A stretch of 64,000 bases of DNA from the NCBI GenBank assembly GCA_900469955.1, contig UBYX01000020.1, positions 142,205-206,204 of the forward strand, written 5' to 3'. This document shows, piece after piece, positions 28,910 through 38,184 of the stretch. The notes beneath the pieces are model-generated. The model was not told where the DNA came from. It did no database searches and worked only from the letters and a program-made list of their open reading frames with translations. The DNA comes from Hyphomicrobiales bacterium (GTDB lineage Bacteria > Pseudomonadota > Alphaproteobacteria > Rhizobiales > Rhizobiaceae). The stretch's first letter is position 1; each line of letters begins with the position of its first letter. A program made the translations under genes and the position numbers.

Positions 28910-28938
28910 AAGGCGGCACCGCATGTGCCGCCTTTTTT
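28910..28938 (+). terminator. Rho-independent terminator after the PRC-barrel gene
   Basis: aaggcggcac (28910-28919) and gtgccgcctt (28925-28934) form a perfect 10-bp stem with a 5-nt loop, followed by further T residues. It may also insulate the convergent GGDEF-EAL gene. Confidence 0.93.
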
Positions 28939-28960
28939 TGGGCAGCAAACGGCCGAGGCG

Positions 28961-30328
28961 TCAAACCCGCTCGATGGTGACGAATTCGCGGAAGTGGTCG
29001 TTCAGATAGCGCAATGTCGCGGCGCCGTCCGCTGGCCTGCCGTAGTAATAACCCTGGCCCATGCCGCAGCCTAGCTCCTTGAGCTTGTCGGCGTCGGCGC
29101 TGGTTTCAATGCCCTCGGCCACCACCTGCAGATCGAGGCCTTCGCACATGGCGATGATCGCCTTGACGATGTGTTCCGAAGCACGGTCGGTGGTGATGCG
29201 GGAGACGAAAGCACGGTCGATCTTCACCTTGTCGAAGGTAAAGTCGCGCAGCCGCCCGAGGCTCGATTGACCGGTGCCGAAATCGTCAAGCGAGATGCGG
29301 ACGCCCTGGTGCCTGAGGTCGGTGATGATCCGTTGCGCGGTATCGGCCGAGGTCATCACTGCCGTCTCAGTAATTTCCAGCTCCAGGCGGTAGGGATCGA
29401 GGCCGACGCGAGCAAGCGTCGAGAGAATAGTGTCGGTGGTGCCGGGGTCCATCAGCTGCGCGGAAGACAGGTTGAAGGACAGGAAAAGTTCGCGCGGCCA
29501 TGAGAGCGCCGCCTCGGCAGCCTTGCGCAGTAACGTTTCAGAAAGCGCGTCAATAAAACCGCGCTCCTCGGCAACCGGCACGAAGACAGCCGGGGAGACG
29601 AAGCCAAGATCCGCATCGATCCAGCGTGCAAGAGCCTCAAATCCCACTACGCCGCCGTCCTTGATACGCACGATCGGCTGGAAATGCACATCCACCGCGT
29701 CGGCGATAATGGCGTTACGCAGCGCCTGTTCGAGCTGCGTCGCACGTTTCATCTCCTGCGCAATTTCACGCGAATAGACGGTAATCTGGCCTCGCCCGCG
29801 CCGCTTGGAGCGGTAAAGAGCAGTCTCCGCGCTTTTCAGCAGCTCCTCGAAGTCCTCACCCGCGAAAGGATAGATGGCGAAGCCGAAGGAGGCCGAGAGG
29901 CGCACGTTGCGGTCTCCCAAGTCGTAGGGAGCGGAAAGCACGTCCTTGATCATCTGCCCGATGCGTTCGGCACCATTGCGTTCGAACACAAGCGGCAGGA
30001 CGAAGGCGAATTCGTCGCCATCATGCCGGGTCACGGTAGCGCCGTCAGGGATGCAGGCCTTCAGGCGATGAGCGACCTGGCAAAGAATTTCGTCGCCTGC
30101 CTCGGCGCCAAACAGGTCGTTGATCGGTTTGAAGCCATCGAGATTGGCGATGCAGACGGTAAAAGGCGCCGGATCCTGCGCACGTTCGGCCGCCAGCAGG
30201 CGCACCTTGTCGCGCAGGCGATATCGGTTTCCCAGACCCGTCAGTGGGTCGCTATAGGCCATCGCCTGCAGTTCATTCTGGCTGACCTGCGGCAACGGGT
30301 TTCCCGCCGACTTCATGAACAATCCCAT
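28961..30328 (-). CDS. GGDEF-EAL c-di-GMP turnover protein
   Basis: 455 residues with no sensory domain: a GGDEF domain (about 20-185) followed by an EAL domain (about 200-450). The cyclase motif reads DGDEF (103-107) and no RxxD inhibitory site precedes it. The phosphodiesterase half keeps EALARW (231-236), LEITETAV, DDFGTG (348-353), KIDRAF and VAEGIET, so hydrolysis of c-di-GMP is the more secure activity; cyclase activity is possible because DGDEF variants can be active. It lies 88 nt downstream of the PAS/receiver gene on the same strand. Confidence 0.93.
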   Translation of the reverse strand: MGLFMKSAGNPLPQVSQNELQAMAYSDPLTGLGNRYRLRDKVRLLAAERAQDPAPFTVCIANLDGFKPINDLFGAEAGDEILCQVAHRLKACIPDGATVTRHDGDEFAFVLPLVFERNGAERIGQMIKDVLSAPYDLGDRNVRLSASFGFAIYPFAGEDFEELLKSAETALYRSKRRGRGQITVYSREIAQEMKRATQLEQALRNAIIADAVDVHFQPIVRIKDGGVVGFEALARWIDADLGFVSPAVFVPVAEERGFIDALSETLLRKAAEAALSWPRELFLSFNLSSAQLMDPGTTDTILSTLARVGLDPYRLELEITETAVMTSADTAQRIITDLRHQGVRISLDDFGTGQSSLGRLRDFTFDKVKIDRAFVSRITTDRASEHIVKAIIAMCEGLDLQVVAEGIETSADADKLKELGCGMGQGYYYGRPADGAATLRYLNDHFREFVTIERV

Positions 30329-30416
30329 TACGCTTCACAAACGCAAGCAGGATGGGCGAAAAAGATTAAAAAATCATGCGGCGATCTTAACATATGTCAA
30401 GGAACAGATTAATCGG

Positions 30417-32084
30417 TTAAGCATACGACCTTTTCACCGTCGCGCCGAGATAACCTTCGAACACAGCCTCAAGAGCTTCCGGGCTGATGGGTTTGAGGAT
30501 CACGTCGTTCATGCCTGACGCGAAGCACTGATCCCGATCTTTGTCGAACGCAAAGGCAAGTACGCCGATGATCGGAACAGAATTGTCGATCGTTTCAAGC
30601 GCACGGATCCGGGCACTGGCCTCGAAGCCGTTGAGCTTCGGAAGCGTAACATCCATCAGGATGAGCCGCGGCGCATGTTGCTGCCAGAGCCGAACCGCCT
30701 CCTCTCCGTCAGCCGCGATGGCATAACGATAGCCAAAGCCTTCCAATATCTGCGAGAAAACGATCTGATTTACGTCGTTGTCTTCCGCGACGAGGATATC
30801 GATGTCCGTGCCTTCGGCGCGAGAGTCGAAGGTTATCTGCGGACTTTCGTGATCGACGCCGTTATCATCTTTGTCTTCGAGCGCGTCAGCGACCGCCGCA
30901 GCAAGCTCCTCCACCATGCTGTCGGCATTTATCGTGATGGCGGCAATACCGTAATCGGCGGCAATCTCCAGGCATTGGACATGCATCTCGGCATCAACGA
31001 CGATGAGATCGACACCGATCCCCGCCTCTCCGGCAAGGCGCAGGAAAAGGGCAAGCTCCTCCGCGCTCGATACCGAGGAAATGTCGAGTCGGAGGGCGGC
31101 AAGGATCAACAGCGCTTCCTGTTCGGTCCCAGGGTCGGCGGAGACGACGAGCACCTTGCGGCTGACTGCATCTTCCTCCGTTGTTTTCATCTCCGGATCC
31201 GACGGATGCTCCGAGTGACCGAGCGAGGAAGAAATCAGGTCGACAGGATCGACATGCGAGCTGGCCGGTCCGTTTTCGCCGTCTGTATCAACCCGGGCCG
31301 TGACATCTTCCATGGCGGTAACAAGGTAATAGCGGCCCGGCTTGCCGATGCGATATTTGCTGGCGCCGATGACGATCTCCGTTCCATCCCGCCGCTTCAC
31401 CCGTTCCGCAATCTGCACCGGCTCGCCGGTCTCGAAAAGCTGCCGGTTGACGTCTGCGAGACGCTGCTCCAATTCGGGCGGGTGAATGTCCGATCCCTTT
31501 CGGCCCAGTATCGCTTCGGGCGGCAGGTCGAAAAACCGGCAAGCCGCCTTGTTGACGGCGACGAAGGTGAGGTTGCTGTCCTTAACCGTGATCGGAAAGG
31601 GGAGGTTATCAAGCACTTCTTCGGTAATCTGGACACGTTCCATATCGCCGCGCCATTGCTCTTCCCGCTTCTTGTGGTCGGAGACGTCCTTGATGACGCA
31701 GACTCCGTAGCCGGAGGGAAGGCGTCGCCTTGAAACGCTCAGCCATCGATCGGTGCCCCGGCGCTCCAGCGCGTCGGTGCGTTCTTTCCACAGCGTCGCA
31801 ATCTGTTCCGCGATCCAGTCTTCGCGATTCAACATCCGGCGCGACCCGGCACTGTCGGTGGAAAAGCGCCCACCGCTATCGTGAACGGCGCCTAGCAGAT
31901 CTCTGAGACGGGTGCCGGGCGCAAGAAAGCTCTTTGGGACCGACAGAAGATTAAGCAAATGCTGACTTGCAAAAACGATTACGTCATTCTTGTCATATAT
32001 GAGTACGCCGCCCGAAACGCCTTCGGATATGGCTTCGAGCATGGCAGTTTGAATGTTCGCGTCCGCGGACCACAAATCATTCAT
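30417..32084 (-). CDS. PAS-PAS-receiver regulatory protein without a kinase domain
   Basis: About 555 residues. Two PAS domains (about 15-140 with GGVLIYDKNDVIVFASQHLL; about 155-275 with LPFPITVKDSNLTFVAVNKA) are followed by a degenerate receiver-like segment (about 310-405) and a C-terminal receiver (about 430-550). The latter keeps the acidic AEDN, the phospho-Asp in LILMDVTLP and the Lys in LKPIS, but Leu replaces the usual Thr after beta-4 (GVLAFAF). No DHp/HATPase domain is present. Start at ATG 32084, with GGGAG 10 nt upstream. Probably signals to the downstream GGDEF-EAL protein (inference). Confidence 0.88.
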   Translation of the reverse strand: MNDLWSADANIQTAMLEAISEGVSGGVLIYDKNDVIVFASQHLLNLLSVPKSFLAPGTRLRDLLGAVHDSGGRFSTDSAGSRRMLNREDWIAEQIATLWKERTDALERRGTDRWLSVSRRRLPSGYGVCVIKDVSDHKKREEQWRGDMERVQITEEVLDNLPFPITVKDSNLTFVAVNKAACRFFDLPPEAILGRKGSDIHPPELEQRLADVNRQLFETGEPVQIAERVKRRDGTEIVIGASKYRIGKPGRYYLVTAMEDVTARVDTDGENGPASSHVDPVDLISSSLGHSEHPSDPEMKTTEEDAVSRKVLVVSADPGTEQEALLILAALRLDISSVSSAEELALFLRLAGEAGIGVDLIVVDAEMHVQCLEIAADYGIAAITINADSMVEELAAAVADALEDKDDNGVDHESPQITFDSRAEGTDIDILVAEDNDVNQIVFSQILEGFGYRYAIAADGEEAVRLWQQHAPRLILMDVTLPKLNGFEASARIRALETIDNSVPIIGVLAFAFDKDRDQCFASGMNDVILKPISPEALEAVFEGYLGATVKRSYA

Positions 32085-32446
32085 AGGATAAAACTCCCTG
32101 TATGCTTTTTCGGACACGGGATCAAAGCCGGACCGTTATGCCGATTGTTTTCCTCTCGGCCTAATTCCTTCTAGTTTCAGTCGTGTCGGGTCGGGAACAT
32201 GCTGGTTCCAAGTCCTCAACGGGTGATCCGGCCCTGCATGGCGGTGCCCAGCGAACCGCCATCCTGATCACCTGCGGGGAGCGGGCGCTCCTCCGGTTTC
32301 ATCCAGTTTCAATGCCGGTCAAATTATCGGCTTTGTCTTAAGGCGCAATTAATGGACAACCACCCACCCGCGGAAGATGTCTTCAAAAGGGGTTGAAACC
32401 GCCCGGAAAGGCTTTCCTTCATGCAGCGAATCCCGGACAATACAGA
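32085..32446. other. Divergent intergenic region with nested inverted repeats
   Basis: 362 nt between the PAS/receiver gene (minus) and mutL (plus). It holds the GGGAG ribosome site of the former, the inverted-repeat cluster at 32222-32291 and presumably both promoters. I see no coding frame with family features. Confidence 0.5.
32222..32291. repeat. Cluster of inverted repeats (possible structured RNA)
   Basis: Three nested or adjacent stems: ggtgatc (32222-32228) with gatcacc (32266-32272); inside it atggcggt (32238-32245) with accgccat (32255-32262), a perfect 8-bp pair; and directly downstream ggagcg (32278-32283) with cgctcc (32286-32291). It may be a small RNA or a leader structure; there is no U-tract immediately after. 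Confidence 0.45.
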
Positions 32447-34258
32447 ATGTCCGTCAAACAACTGCCCGAGACGCTGATCAACCAGATCGCCGCCGGCGAG
32501 GTCATCGAAAGACCTGCCAGCGCCGCAAAGGAACTGATCGAAAATGCCATCGACGCCGGCGCGACTCGCATCGAGATTGCAACGGCAGGTGGCGGCAAGA
32601 GCCTCATCCGCATCACCGACAACGGCAGCGGCATGGATGCGGGAGACCTCGACCTTGCGGTACGGCGCCACTGCACCTCGAAGATATCCGAGACGCTGGA
32701 CGACATCCGCACGCTGGGTTTCCGCGGAGAGGCGCTGCCTTCGATCGGTTCGGTCGCCAAGCTCACCATCACCAGCCGCAGGGCGGGCGATGCGGCCGGT
32801 TCGCAGGTCGCCGTCATCGGCGGCAAAGGGATGGGGGTTAAACCCGCCCCCGCCAATCCCGGCACGGTCGTGGAGGTGCGCGATATCTTCTTCGCCACAC
32901 CTGCTCGTCTGAAATTCCTGAAAACGGAAAAGGCCGAAGCGGGTGCGATCACCGAAGTGGTCAAGCGGATGGCGATTGCCTTTCCCAAGATACGCTTCGT
33001 CCTTTCGGGCAGCGATCGCTCGACGCTCGAATTCCCGGCAACGGGCGACGACCATCTGGCCCGCATGGCTCAGGTTCTCGGCGCCGAATTTCGCGACAAT
33101 GCCATCGAGATCGATGCGGCGCGCGAGGGTGTGGGGCTCGCCGGCTTCGTCGGAGTGCCGACATTCCACCGCGGCAATTCGGCACATCAATATGCCTTCG
33201 TCAACGGTCGGCCGGTACAGGACAAGCTGATCCTCTCGGCAATCCGCGGCGCCTATGCGGAGAGCGTTCCCTCCGGGCGTTATCCCGTCGCCGTCCTGTC
33301 GATCACACTCGATCCGGTATTCGTGGACGTCAACGTGCACCCGGCCAAGTCGGACGTGCGGTTCCGCGATCCGGGCCTCGTGCGTGGTCTGATCGTCGGA
33401 GCGATCCGAGAGGCGTTGCATCGGGAAGGCGACCGTGCGGCAACGACCGGCGCCTCCGGCATGATGAGATCCTTCCGCCCCGGGTTCCCTCCTCCGGCTT
33501 CGTCGCGCACGCCCTGGGGCGTCGCCACCTCACCTTCCAGGCCTCTTGACCTCCAGCCGTCCCGCGATTTTTACGAACGCTTTCAATCGGACTTCGACGT
33601 CCTGACGATGCCGGCGGCGCGGGCCGATGCGGTCACTTCCGAACCTGTCTCCCGGACAGCCGCCGATGAAGCGCCGCGGTACCGCTTGGGCGCTGCGCGG
33701 GCGCAGATCCACGAAAACTACATCGTCGCCCAGACTGAAGATGGCCTCGTCATAGTCGATCAGCATGCGGCGCATGAGCGCCTGGTCTTCGAGGCCATGC
33801 GCAAGGCACTCGACAACAAGCGGCTAGCCAGTCAGGTCCTCCTCATTCCGGAGATCATCGACCTGCCGGAAGAGGATTGCGACCGACTGATGGCCCATGC
33901 ATCTGACCTCGATCGACTGGGGCTTTCGATCGAACGTTTCGGTCCCGGAGCCGTTGCGGTCCGCGAGACGCCTGCAATGCTCGGCGAGATGGATGCGGGC
34001 TCGCTTGTTCGCGATCTCGCGGACGAGATCGCCGAATGGAATACGGCCGGCGGCCTTCGCGGAAAGCTCGAACACGTCGCCGCGACCATGGCCTGCCATG
34101 GTTCGGTCCGCTCCGGCCGGCGGCTGAAGCCGGAGGAGATGAATGCGCTGCTAAGGGAGATGGAGGCGACGCCCGGCTCCGGAACCTGCAATCACGGCCG
34201 GCCGACCTATATCGAACTCAAGCTGTCCGACATCGAGCGGCTGTTCGGCCGGAGCTGA
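32447..34258 (+). CDS. mutL: DNA mismatch repair protein MutL
   Basis: Links MutS mismatch recognition to strand excision. The N-terminal GHKL ATPase shows [26 protein letters not shown] and [16 protein letters not shown]; a Pro-rich linker follows (about 330-400). The C-terminal domain carries the endonuclease motif [12 protein letters not shown], plus [10 protein letters not shown] and CNHGRPTY, so this is the nicking type of MutL expected in bacteria lacking MutH. 603 residues from ATG 32447 ([19 protein letters not shown]). Confidence 0.96.
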   Translation: MSVKQLPETLINQIAAGEVIERPASAAKELIENAIDAGATRIEIATAGGGKSLIRITDNGSGMDAGDLDLAVRRHCTSKISETLDDIRTLGFRGEALPSIGSVAKLTITSRRAGDAAGSQVAVIGGKGMGVKPAPANPGTVVEVRDIFFATPARLKFLKTEKAEAGAITEVVKRMAIAFPKIRFVLSGSDRSTLEFPATGDDHLARMAQVLGAEFRDNAIEIDAAREGVGLAGFVGVPTFHRGNSAHQYAFVNGRPVQDKLILSAIRGAYAESVPSGRYPVAVLSITLDPVFVDVNVHPAKSDVRFRDPGLVRGLIVGAIREALHREGDRAATTGASGMMRSFRPGFPPPASSRTPWGVATSPSRPLDLQPSRDFYERFQSDFDVLTMPAARADAVTSEPVSRTAADEAPRYRLGAARAQIHENYIVAQTEDGLVIVDQHAAHERLVFEAMRKALDNKRLASQVLLIPEIIDLPEEDCDRLMAHASDLDRLGLSIERFGPGAVAVRETPAMLGEMDAGSLVRDLADEIAEWNTAGGLRGKLEHVAATMACHGSVRSGRRLKPEEMNALLREMEATPGSGTCNHGRPTYIELKLSDIERLFGRS

Positions 34259-34323
34259 AAGGTCTGGCATTTGGAAACCGCGGGGTGTAGAGCAGTCCGA
34301 TGTTTTTCCGCAGGAGACGAAAG

Positions 34324-34557
34324 ATGAACCGGTTCGAGGGAAGCGGTTTCCGCGAAGCGAAGATCCGGTATCTCGACGGCGACTATCAGATCCTGACCTC
34401 AGGTTCCTATGTCGTCTGCGCCATGACAGGGAAACAAATCCCGGTCGATGAGCTTCGTTACTGGAGCGTGGCAAGGCAAGAGCCCTATGTGGACTGCGCA
34501 AGTTCGCTGGAGGCGGATAAACGCGCCGGCATCCTGCCGAACCAGAGCAGAGGCTAG
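34324..34557 (+). CDS. DUF2093 domain protein
   Basis: 77 residues, small conserved alphaproteobacterial protein of unknown function: [20 protein letters not shown], then [25 protein letters not shown] lies 8 nt before the ATG at 34324. It ends just where lpxK ends on the opposite strand (4-nt overlap of the 3' ends). The recurring association with lpxK and mutL suggests conserved synteny but gives no function. Confidence 0.88.
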   Translation: MNRFEGSGFREAKIRYLDGDYQILTSGSYVVCAMTGKQIPVDELRYWSVARQEPYVDCASSLEADKRAGILPNQSRG

Positions 34558-35600
34558 CTTTTCTCCCCACCGCCGTTCTTCAGGCGCCGCTGCCGGTAAT
34601 TGGCAATGGCCATATCGATGATCTTGCCGGGCGTCTGCGGATCGTCGAAGACCATGTCGACCTCGACCACCCTTACCTTTTCCGCAAGCTCTTCCGTGCG
34701 GCCGTGATGACCCGTCAGCCGCACTGCGTCCTTGGCCGTGGTGACGAGCGCAAGATCGTCTTTTGCAGCATCATCCAGCAGATCCGAAATTTCGTCTTCG
34801 CTAAAGTAGTGATGGTCCGGGAAGGCGCGACTGATCGTGATCAGCCCGCCAAGCTGCCGGACGGTGCGGTAGAACTTCTCGGGGTCCGCGATGCCGGCGA
34901 AGGCGAGCAGCGCCCTGCCCGCGATCTCATCCGTTTCCCGGGGCTTCAGCGATGCGACATAGACCTGCTTGCCGGCACGCGCCGCCTGGCGAACCAGAGT
35001 ATCGGCGGCCGCGCCGTCGCCGACCTTCAGGATGGCGGAAAGCTGGCGCATCTGTTCGGCAATCGGCGCCCTCACCGGTCCACCGGGAACCAGATGGCCA
35101 TTGCCGATGCCGCGCACCGTATCGATGACGACGAGGGCGAAATCCAGCGCCAGTCGAGCACTCTGGAAACCGTCGTCCATGATGATCAGGTCAGCGCCCT
35201 CCTGAACAAGCTTGCGAGCCCCGTCGGCGCGGGTGCGCGAGACCACGGTCAACGTCTCGCGGCAAAGCAGCAACGCCTCGTCGCCAACGGCTTCTGCACG
35301 ATGGTGATCAGGGTCGACCACAGTTGTGGCGTCGATGGACCCGCCGTAGCCGCGGCTCAAAAAGCCCGGCTTCAGTCCCTTTTTCTTGGCGGCACGTGCG
35401 AGCGCGATCGCGGTAGGGGTCTTGCCCGCTCCGCCGACCGTGAAATTGCCGACACAGATAACCGGTACGGGAACGCTCGCCCGCCGTGCTCGCGCCATCC
35501 GGCGTCCGGCAATCCGGCCGTAAATGAAGGAAAAGGGCGAGAGACCCCAAGCGCGCCAATCCGCTTTCGTCCACCAGAATGGCGGTGCTTCCGATACCAT
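34554..35600 (-). CDS. lpxK: Tetraacyldisaccharide 4'-kinase
   Basis: Phosphorylates the 4' position of the lipid A disaccharide at the inner membrane. The Walker A-like loop [11 protein letters not shown] is at 51-61, with [20 protein letters not shown] and [20 protein letters not shown] following. 348 residues, normal length. An N-terminal amphipathic segment ([13 protein letters not shown]) probably binds the membrane. It is the last gene of waaA-HAD-lpxK on the minus strand. Confidence 0.96.
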   Translation of the reverse strand: MVSEAPPFWWTKADWRAWGLSPFSFIYGRIAGRRMARARRASVPVPVICVGNFTVGGAGKTPTAIALARAAKKKGLKPGFLSRGYGGSIDATTVVDPDHHRAEAVGDEALLLCRETLTVVSRTRADGARKLVQEGADLIIMDDGFQSARLALDFALVVIDTVRGIGNGHLVPGGPVRAPIAEQMRQLSAILKVGDGAAADTLVRQAARAGKQVYVASLKPRETDEIAGRALLAFAGIADPEKFYRTVRQLGGLITISRAFPDHHYFSEDEISDLLDDAAKDDLALVTTAKDAVRLTGHHGRTEELAEKVRVVEVDMVFDDPQTPGKIIDMAIANYRQRRLKNGGGEKS

Positions 35601-35671
35601 ACGCTAATCCATCATGAGACTGCCCGCGCAGAAAATGGGAGTTTTTCCAAAAAGGCAAGTCTTCAGGGGAC

Positions 35672-36403
35672 TTAGAGTCGTTCCGCGGTTCGGGAAAGCA
35701 GGCTTTCGAGCAGGGTGATGTCGTCCAGACAGAGGTCGGAGGCAGCCGACAGGGTTTCGGGGGAACCGGTGCCCGTCAACACCGCAACTTTCAAGCCGAC
35801 CCCGGCATTCCTTCCCATATGCATGTCATGGTTATTGTCGCCGACCATGGCGACCGCAGAAGGCTCCAGCCCGACGGCACTGCAGAAGCCAAGAACCATG
35901 CCGGGTTCGGGTTTCACGCCGTGGCCGCTGTCATAACCGGCGATGAAATCGAGATATTCGATAAAGCCAAACCGGATGGCCGTCTGCCGGATGGCCTCTT
36001 CGTTATCGCTCGAAGCCACGCCCAGCTTCAGGCCCCTCGCCTTCAGCCGCGAAAAGAGCGCCGCAAGATCGGTAACGGGCACGGAGAATTCGGCGGAGCG
36101 AATGAAGAGATCGTCGAGCAGCCGGGTCAGTTCGCCAACTTCGATCGGCGAACCCGCGGAGACGAAACCTGCGGCGATCTCGGCAGCGTTGCCTGCGGCA
36201 AGCAGGCTGTCCGGTCGCGTGTGGCCGGAGACAGGATCCATGCCGCCCGAAAACAGAAGCTGCGGCTCCAGGTCGGCGTCACCTGCCGCGGCAATGCGCG
36301 CGGCCTCACGGTTTACCGGGCCCCAGCTCTCGTCGTAGCGGAGCAGTGTTCCGTCCTTGTCGAACAGGATGCCGGCGATTTTGTCAAAACCCGCAGATGT
36401 CAT
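35672..36403 (-). CDS. HAD-family hydrolase (phosphoglycolate phosphatase-like)
   Basis: 243-residue HAD phosphatase. The nucleophile and acid-base pair are Asp15 and Asp17 in ILFDKDGTLLRYDESW; motif II is GVASSDN (Ser131), motif III Lys164 in GVKPEPGM and motif IV VGDNNHDM. Its ATG overlaps the waaA stop by 4 nt (ATGA). Lying between waaA and lpxK it could in principle act on Kdo-phosphate or nucleotide by-products, but the sequence resembles general sugar-phosphate phosphatases, so the substrate is open. Confidence 0.9.
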   Translation of the reverse strand: MTSAGFDKIAGILFDKDGTLLRYDESWGPVNREAARIAAAGDADLEPQLLFSGGMDPVSGHTRPDSLLAAGNAAEIAAGFVSAGSPIEVGELTRLLDDLFIRSAEFSVPVTDLAALFSRLKARGLKLGVASSDNEEAIRQTAIRFGFIEYLDFIAGYDSGHGVKPEPGMVLGFCSAVGLEPSAVAMVGDNNHDMHMGRNAGVGLKVAVLTGTGSPETLSAASDLCLDDITLLESLLSRTAERL

Positions 36404-37719
36404 CGGACGGCAGCGGCCTTCGGCTGCAGCCGCGCGCTGACGGTCAGCGGATTGATGTAGGGCTCCAGCGCCTTGATGGTCTTCGAGAGCGCACCGCGCA
36501 TCTCTTCCATCGCGTCGTGCCCGGAATCCACCATCTTGCGGCGGGCAAGATCGTTGATCATCAGATAATAAACCGCCTTGGCCAGCATTTCGGCATCCTT
36601 GATGATGCGAGCACCACCCTTGCGCACGAGATGCTGATAGGCGTCGCGGAAATTCTGCACCTGCGGCCCTGAAAGGACCGCGCAGCCGAGCATTGCCGGT
36701 TCGAGGGGATTCTGCCCGCCTTGCTGCGACAAGGACTTTCCGACGAATGCGATCTCGGTGAGCCTGAGATAGAGGCCCATTTCGCCGATCGAATCGCCGA
36801 GGAAAATATCGGTCTCGGGCGTCAAGGGGTCGTTTCGGGAGCGACGCGCCACGGTGAGCCCCGCTTCCTTCAGCATCGCCTCGATCGCGTCGGCGCGGTC
36901 CGGATGGCGCGGCACGAGAATGGTCAGCTGACCGTTCTTCGGCTTCAAAGTCCGATGCACGGTCCCGACGATCTGCTCCTCGCCGTCGAAAGTGGAGATC
37001 GCCGCCCATGTCTTGCGGCTGCCGATTTCGTTGCGATAGCGGGCCAGTACGTCCTCGTCGCAAGGCGGCGGGTCGGTATCGCTCTTGAGATTGCCGGAAA
37101 CGATCACAGGCCAGGCGCCGAGGTCCCGGAACCGTTCCGCATCGAGGTCGGACTGCGCGATGACCAGCGCCATCTTTTCGAACAATGCTTCTGCAACTGA
37201 GCCGTAGTTGCTCCAGCGTGCGAAAGAACGATCGGAAATGCGGGCGTTGACGCGGATCTGCGGGATGCCGCGCCGGGCGAGTTCGGATAGCGTCGTCGGC
37301 CAGATCTCGGATTCCGCCGTAATGCAGGCATCCGGCTTCCAATAGGCGATAAAGCGCTTGATCGGAAATTTGACGTCGAGCGGTACGTATTGGTGGATCA
37401 CCTCGTCCGCGAGGCGCGACTGCACCAGATGTGCCGAGGTGACGGTACCGGTGGTGAGGAGGATATGGATCTCGCGACGGCGGAGTTCGCGGATCATCGG
37501 CATGATGGCTATGGTCTCGCCCACGCTGGCCGCATGCACCCACACCAGCGGGCCGCGCGGACGCGCCAGACTGGCATAACCGAGCCGCTCCAGACGTCGC
37601 GCCCTGTCTTCCTTTCCCTTCATGGCGCGGTAGCCGAGATAGGGACTTGCCAGCGGATAGAGCGCAACGCCCGCCAAGCGATAACCGAGAAGAGCCGTGC
37701 GCGCCAAGCCTTTGGTCAT
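36400..37719 (-). CDS. waaA: 3-deoxy-D-manno-octulosonic acid transferase
   Basis: KdtA/WaaA: transfers Kdo from CMP-Kdo to lipid IVA in the inner membrane. The N-terminal hydrophobic segment (LLGYRLAGVALYPLASPYLG) anchors it; the catalytic Glu68 lies in VHAASVGETIA, and TAESEIWPTTLSELARRGIP and GGQNPLEPAMLGCAVLSGP are family motifs. 439 residues. GGGGA precedes the ATG at 37719. Overlaps the HAD gene downstream. Confidence 0.96.
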   Translation of the reverse strand: MTKGLARTALLGYRLAGVALYPLASPYLGYRAMKGKEDRARRLERLGYASLARPRGPLVWVHAASVGETIAIMPMIRELRRREIHILLTTGTVTSAHLVQSRLADEVIHQYVPLDVKFPIKRFIAYWKPDACITAESEIWPTTLSELARRGIPQIRVNARISDRSFARWSNYGSVAEALFEKMALVIAQSDLDAERFRDLGAWPVIVSGNLKSDTDPPPCDEDVLARYRNEIGSRKTWAAISTFDGEEQIVGTVHRTLKPKNGQLTILVPRHPDRADAIEAMLKEAGLTVARRSRNDPLTPETDIFLGDSIGEMGLYLRLTEIAFVGKSLSQQGGQNPLEPAMLGCAVLSGPQVQNFRDAYQHLVRKGGARIIKDAEMLAKAVYYLMINDLARRKMVDSGHDAMEEMRGALSKTIKALEPYINPLTVSARLQPKAAAVR

Positions 37720-37890
37720 CGCATCTGTCCCCGATCCATCATGGCTGCCGTCAATGTGATAGCCCCTCCGATTTAATATCCGTAGTCGAGTTTTATGTGT
37801 TTTACAAATGCGTCAAAATAGGGTCCTGGCGCTCGCGCCAAGGCGGGAGAACCTGCATTCCGAGACACAATATGTCGCGCGTGGCTTATC

Positions 37891-38133
37891 TCAGACCGAC
37901 TTGCTGTCCGGGTCAAGCAGCCGGTGCATATGGACGATGAAATAACGCATCTGGGCGTTGTCGACGGTCTGCTGAGCCTTCGCACGCCAGGCGACCAGAG
38001 CGCTGGCATAATCGGGATAGATGCCGACGATATCCAGGGCGGACAGGTCCTGGAATTGGAGGCTTTCCAGGTTCTGGAGTTCTCCACCGAAGACCAGGTG
38101 CAGGAGTTGTTTCTTTTCGCCTGTTTCCGTCAT
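37891..38133 (-). CDS. DUF4170 domain protein
   Basis: 80-residue small protein of the alphaproteobacterial DUF4170 family: LLHLVFGGELQNLESLQFQD, IVGIYPDYASALVAWRAKAQ and MRYFIVHMHRLLDPD. The function is unknown; it looks like a compact soluble alpha/beta domain. It sits between the inositol-monophosphatase-family gene and waaA, all on the same strand, a placement that recurs in Rhizobiales as far as I know. Confidence 0.88.
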   Translation of the reverse strand: MTETGEKKQLLHLVFGGELQNLESLQFQDLSALDIVGIYPDYASALVAWRAKAQQTVDNAQMRYFIVHMHRLLDPDSKSV

Positions 38134-38184
38134 TTTCCGTTATCCGTCTATTTTGCTCTCCTCTGCTGCATTCTGCAGTAAAGG

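Noticed and set aside
32194..32209. GGAAC...GTTCC dyad as an EcfG promoter near the PAS/receiver gene
   Set aside because: Neither orientation has the -10 at the required distance.
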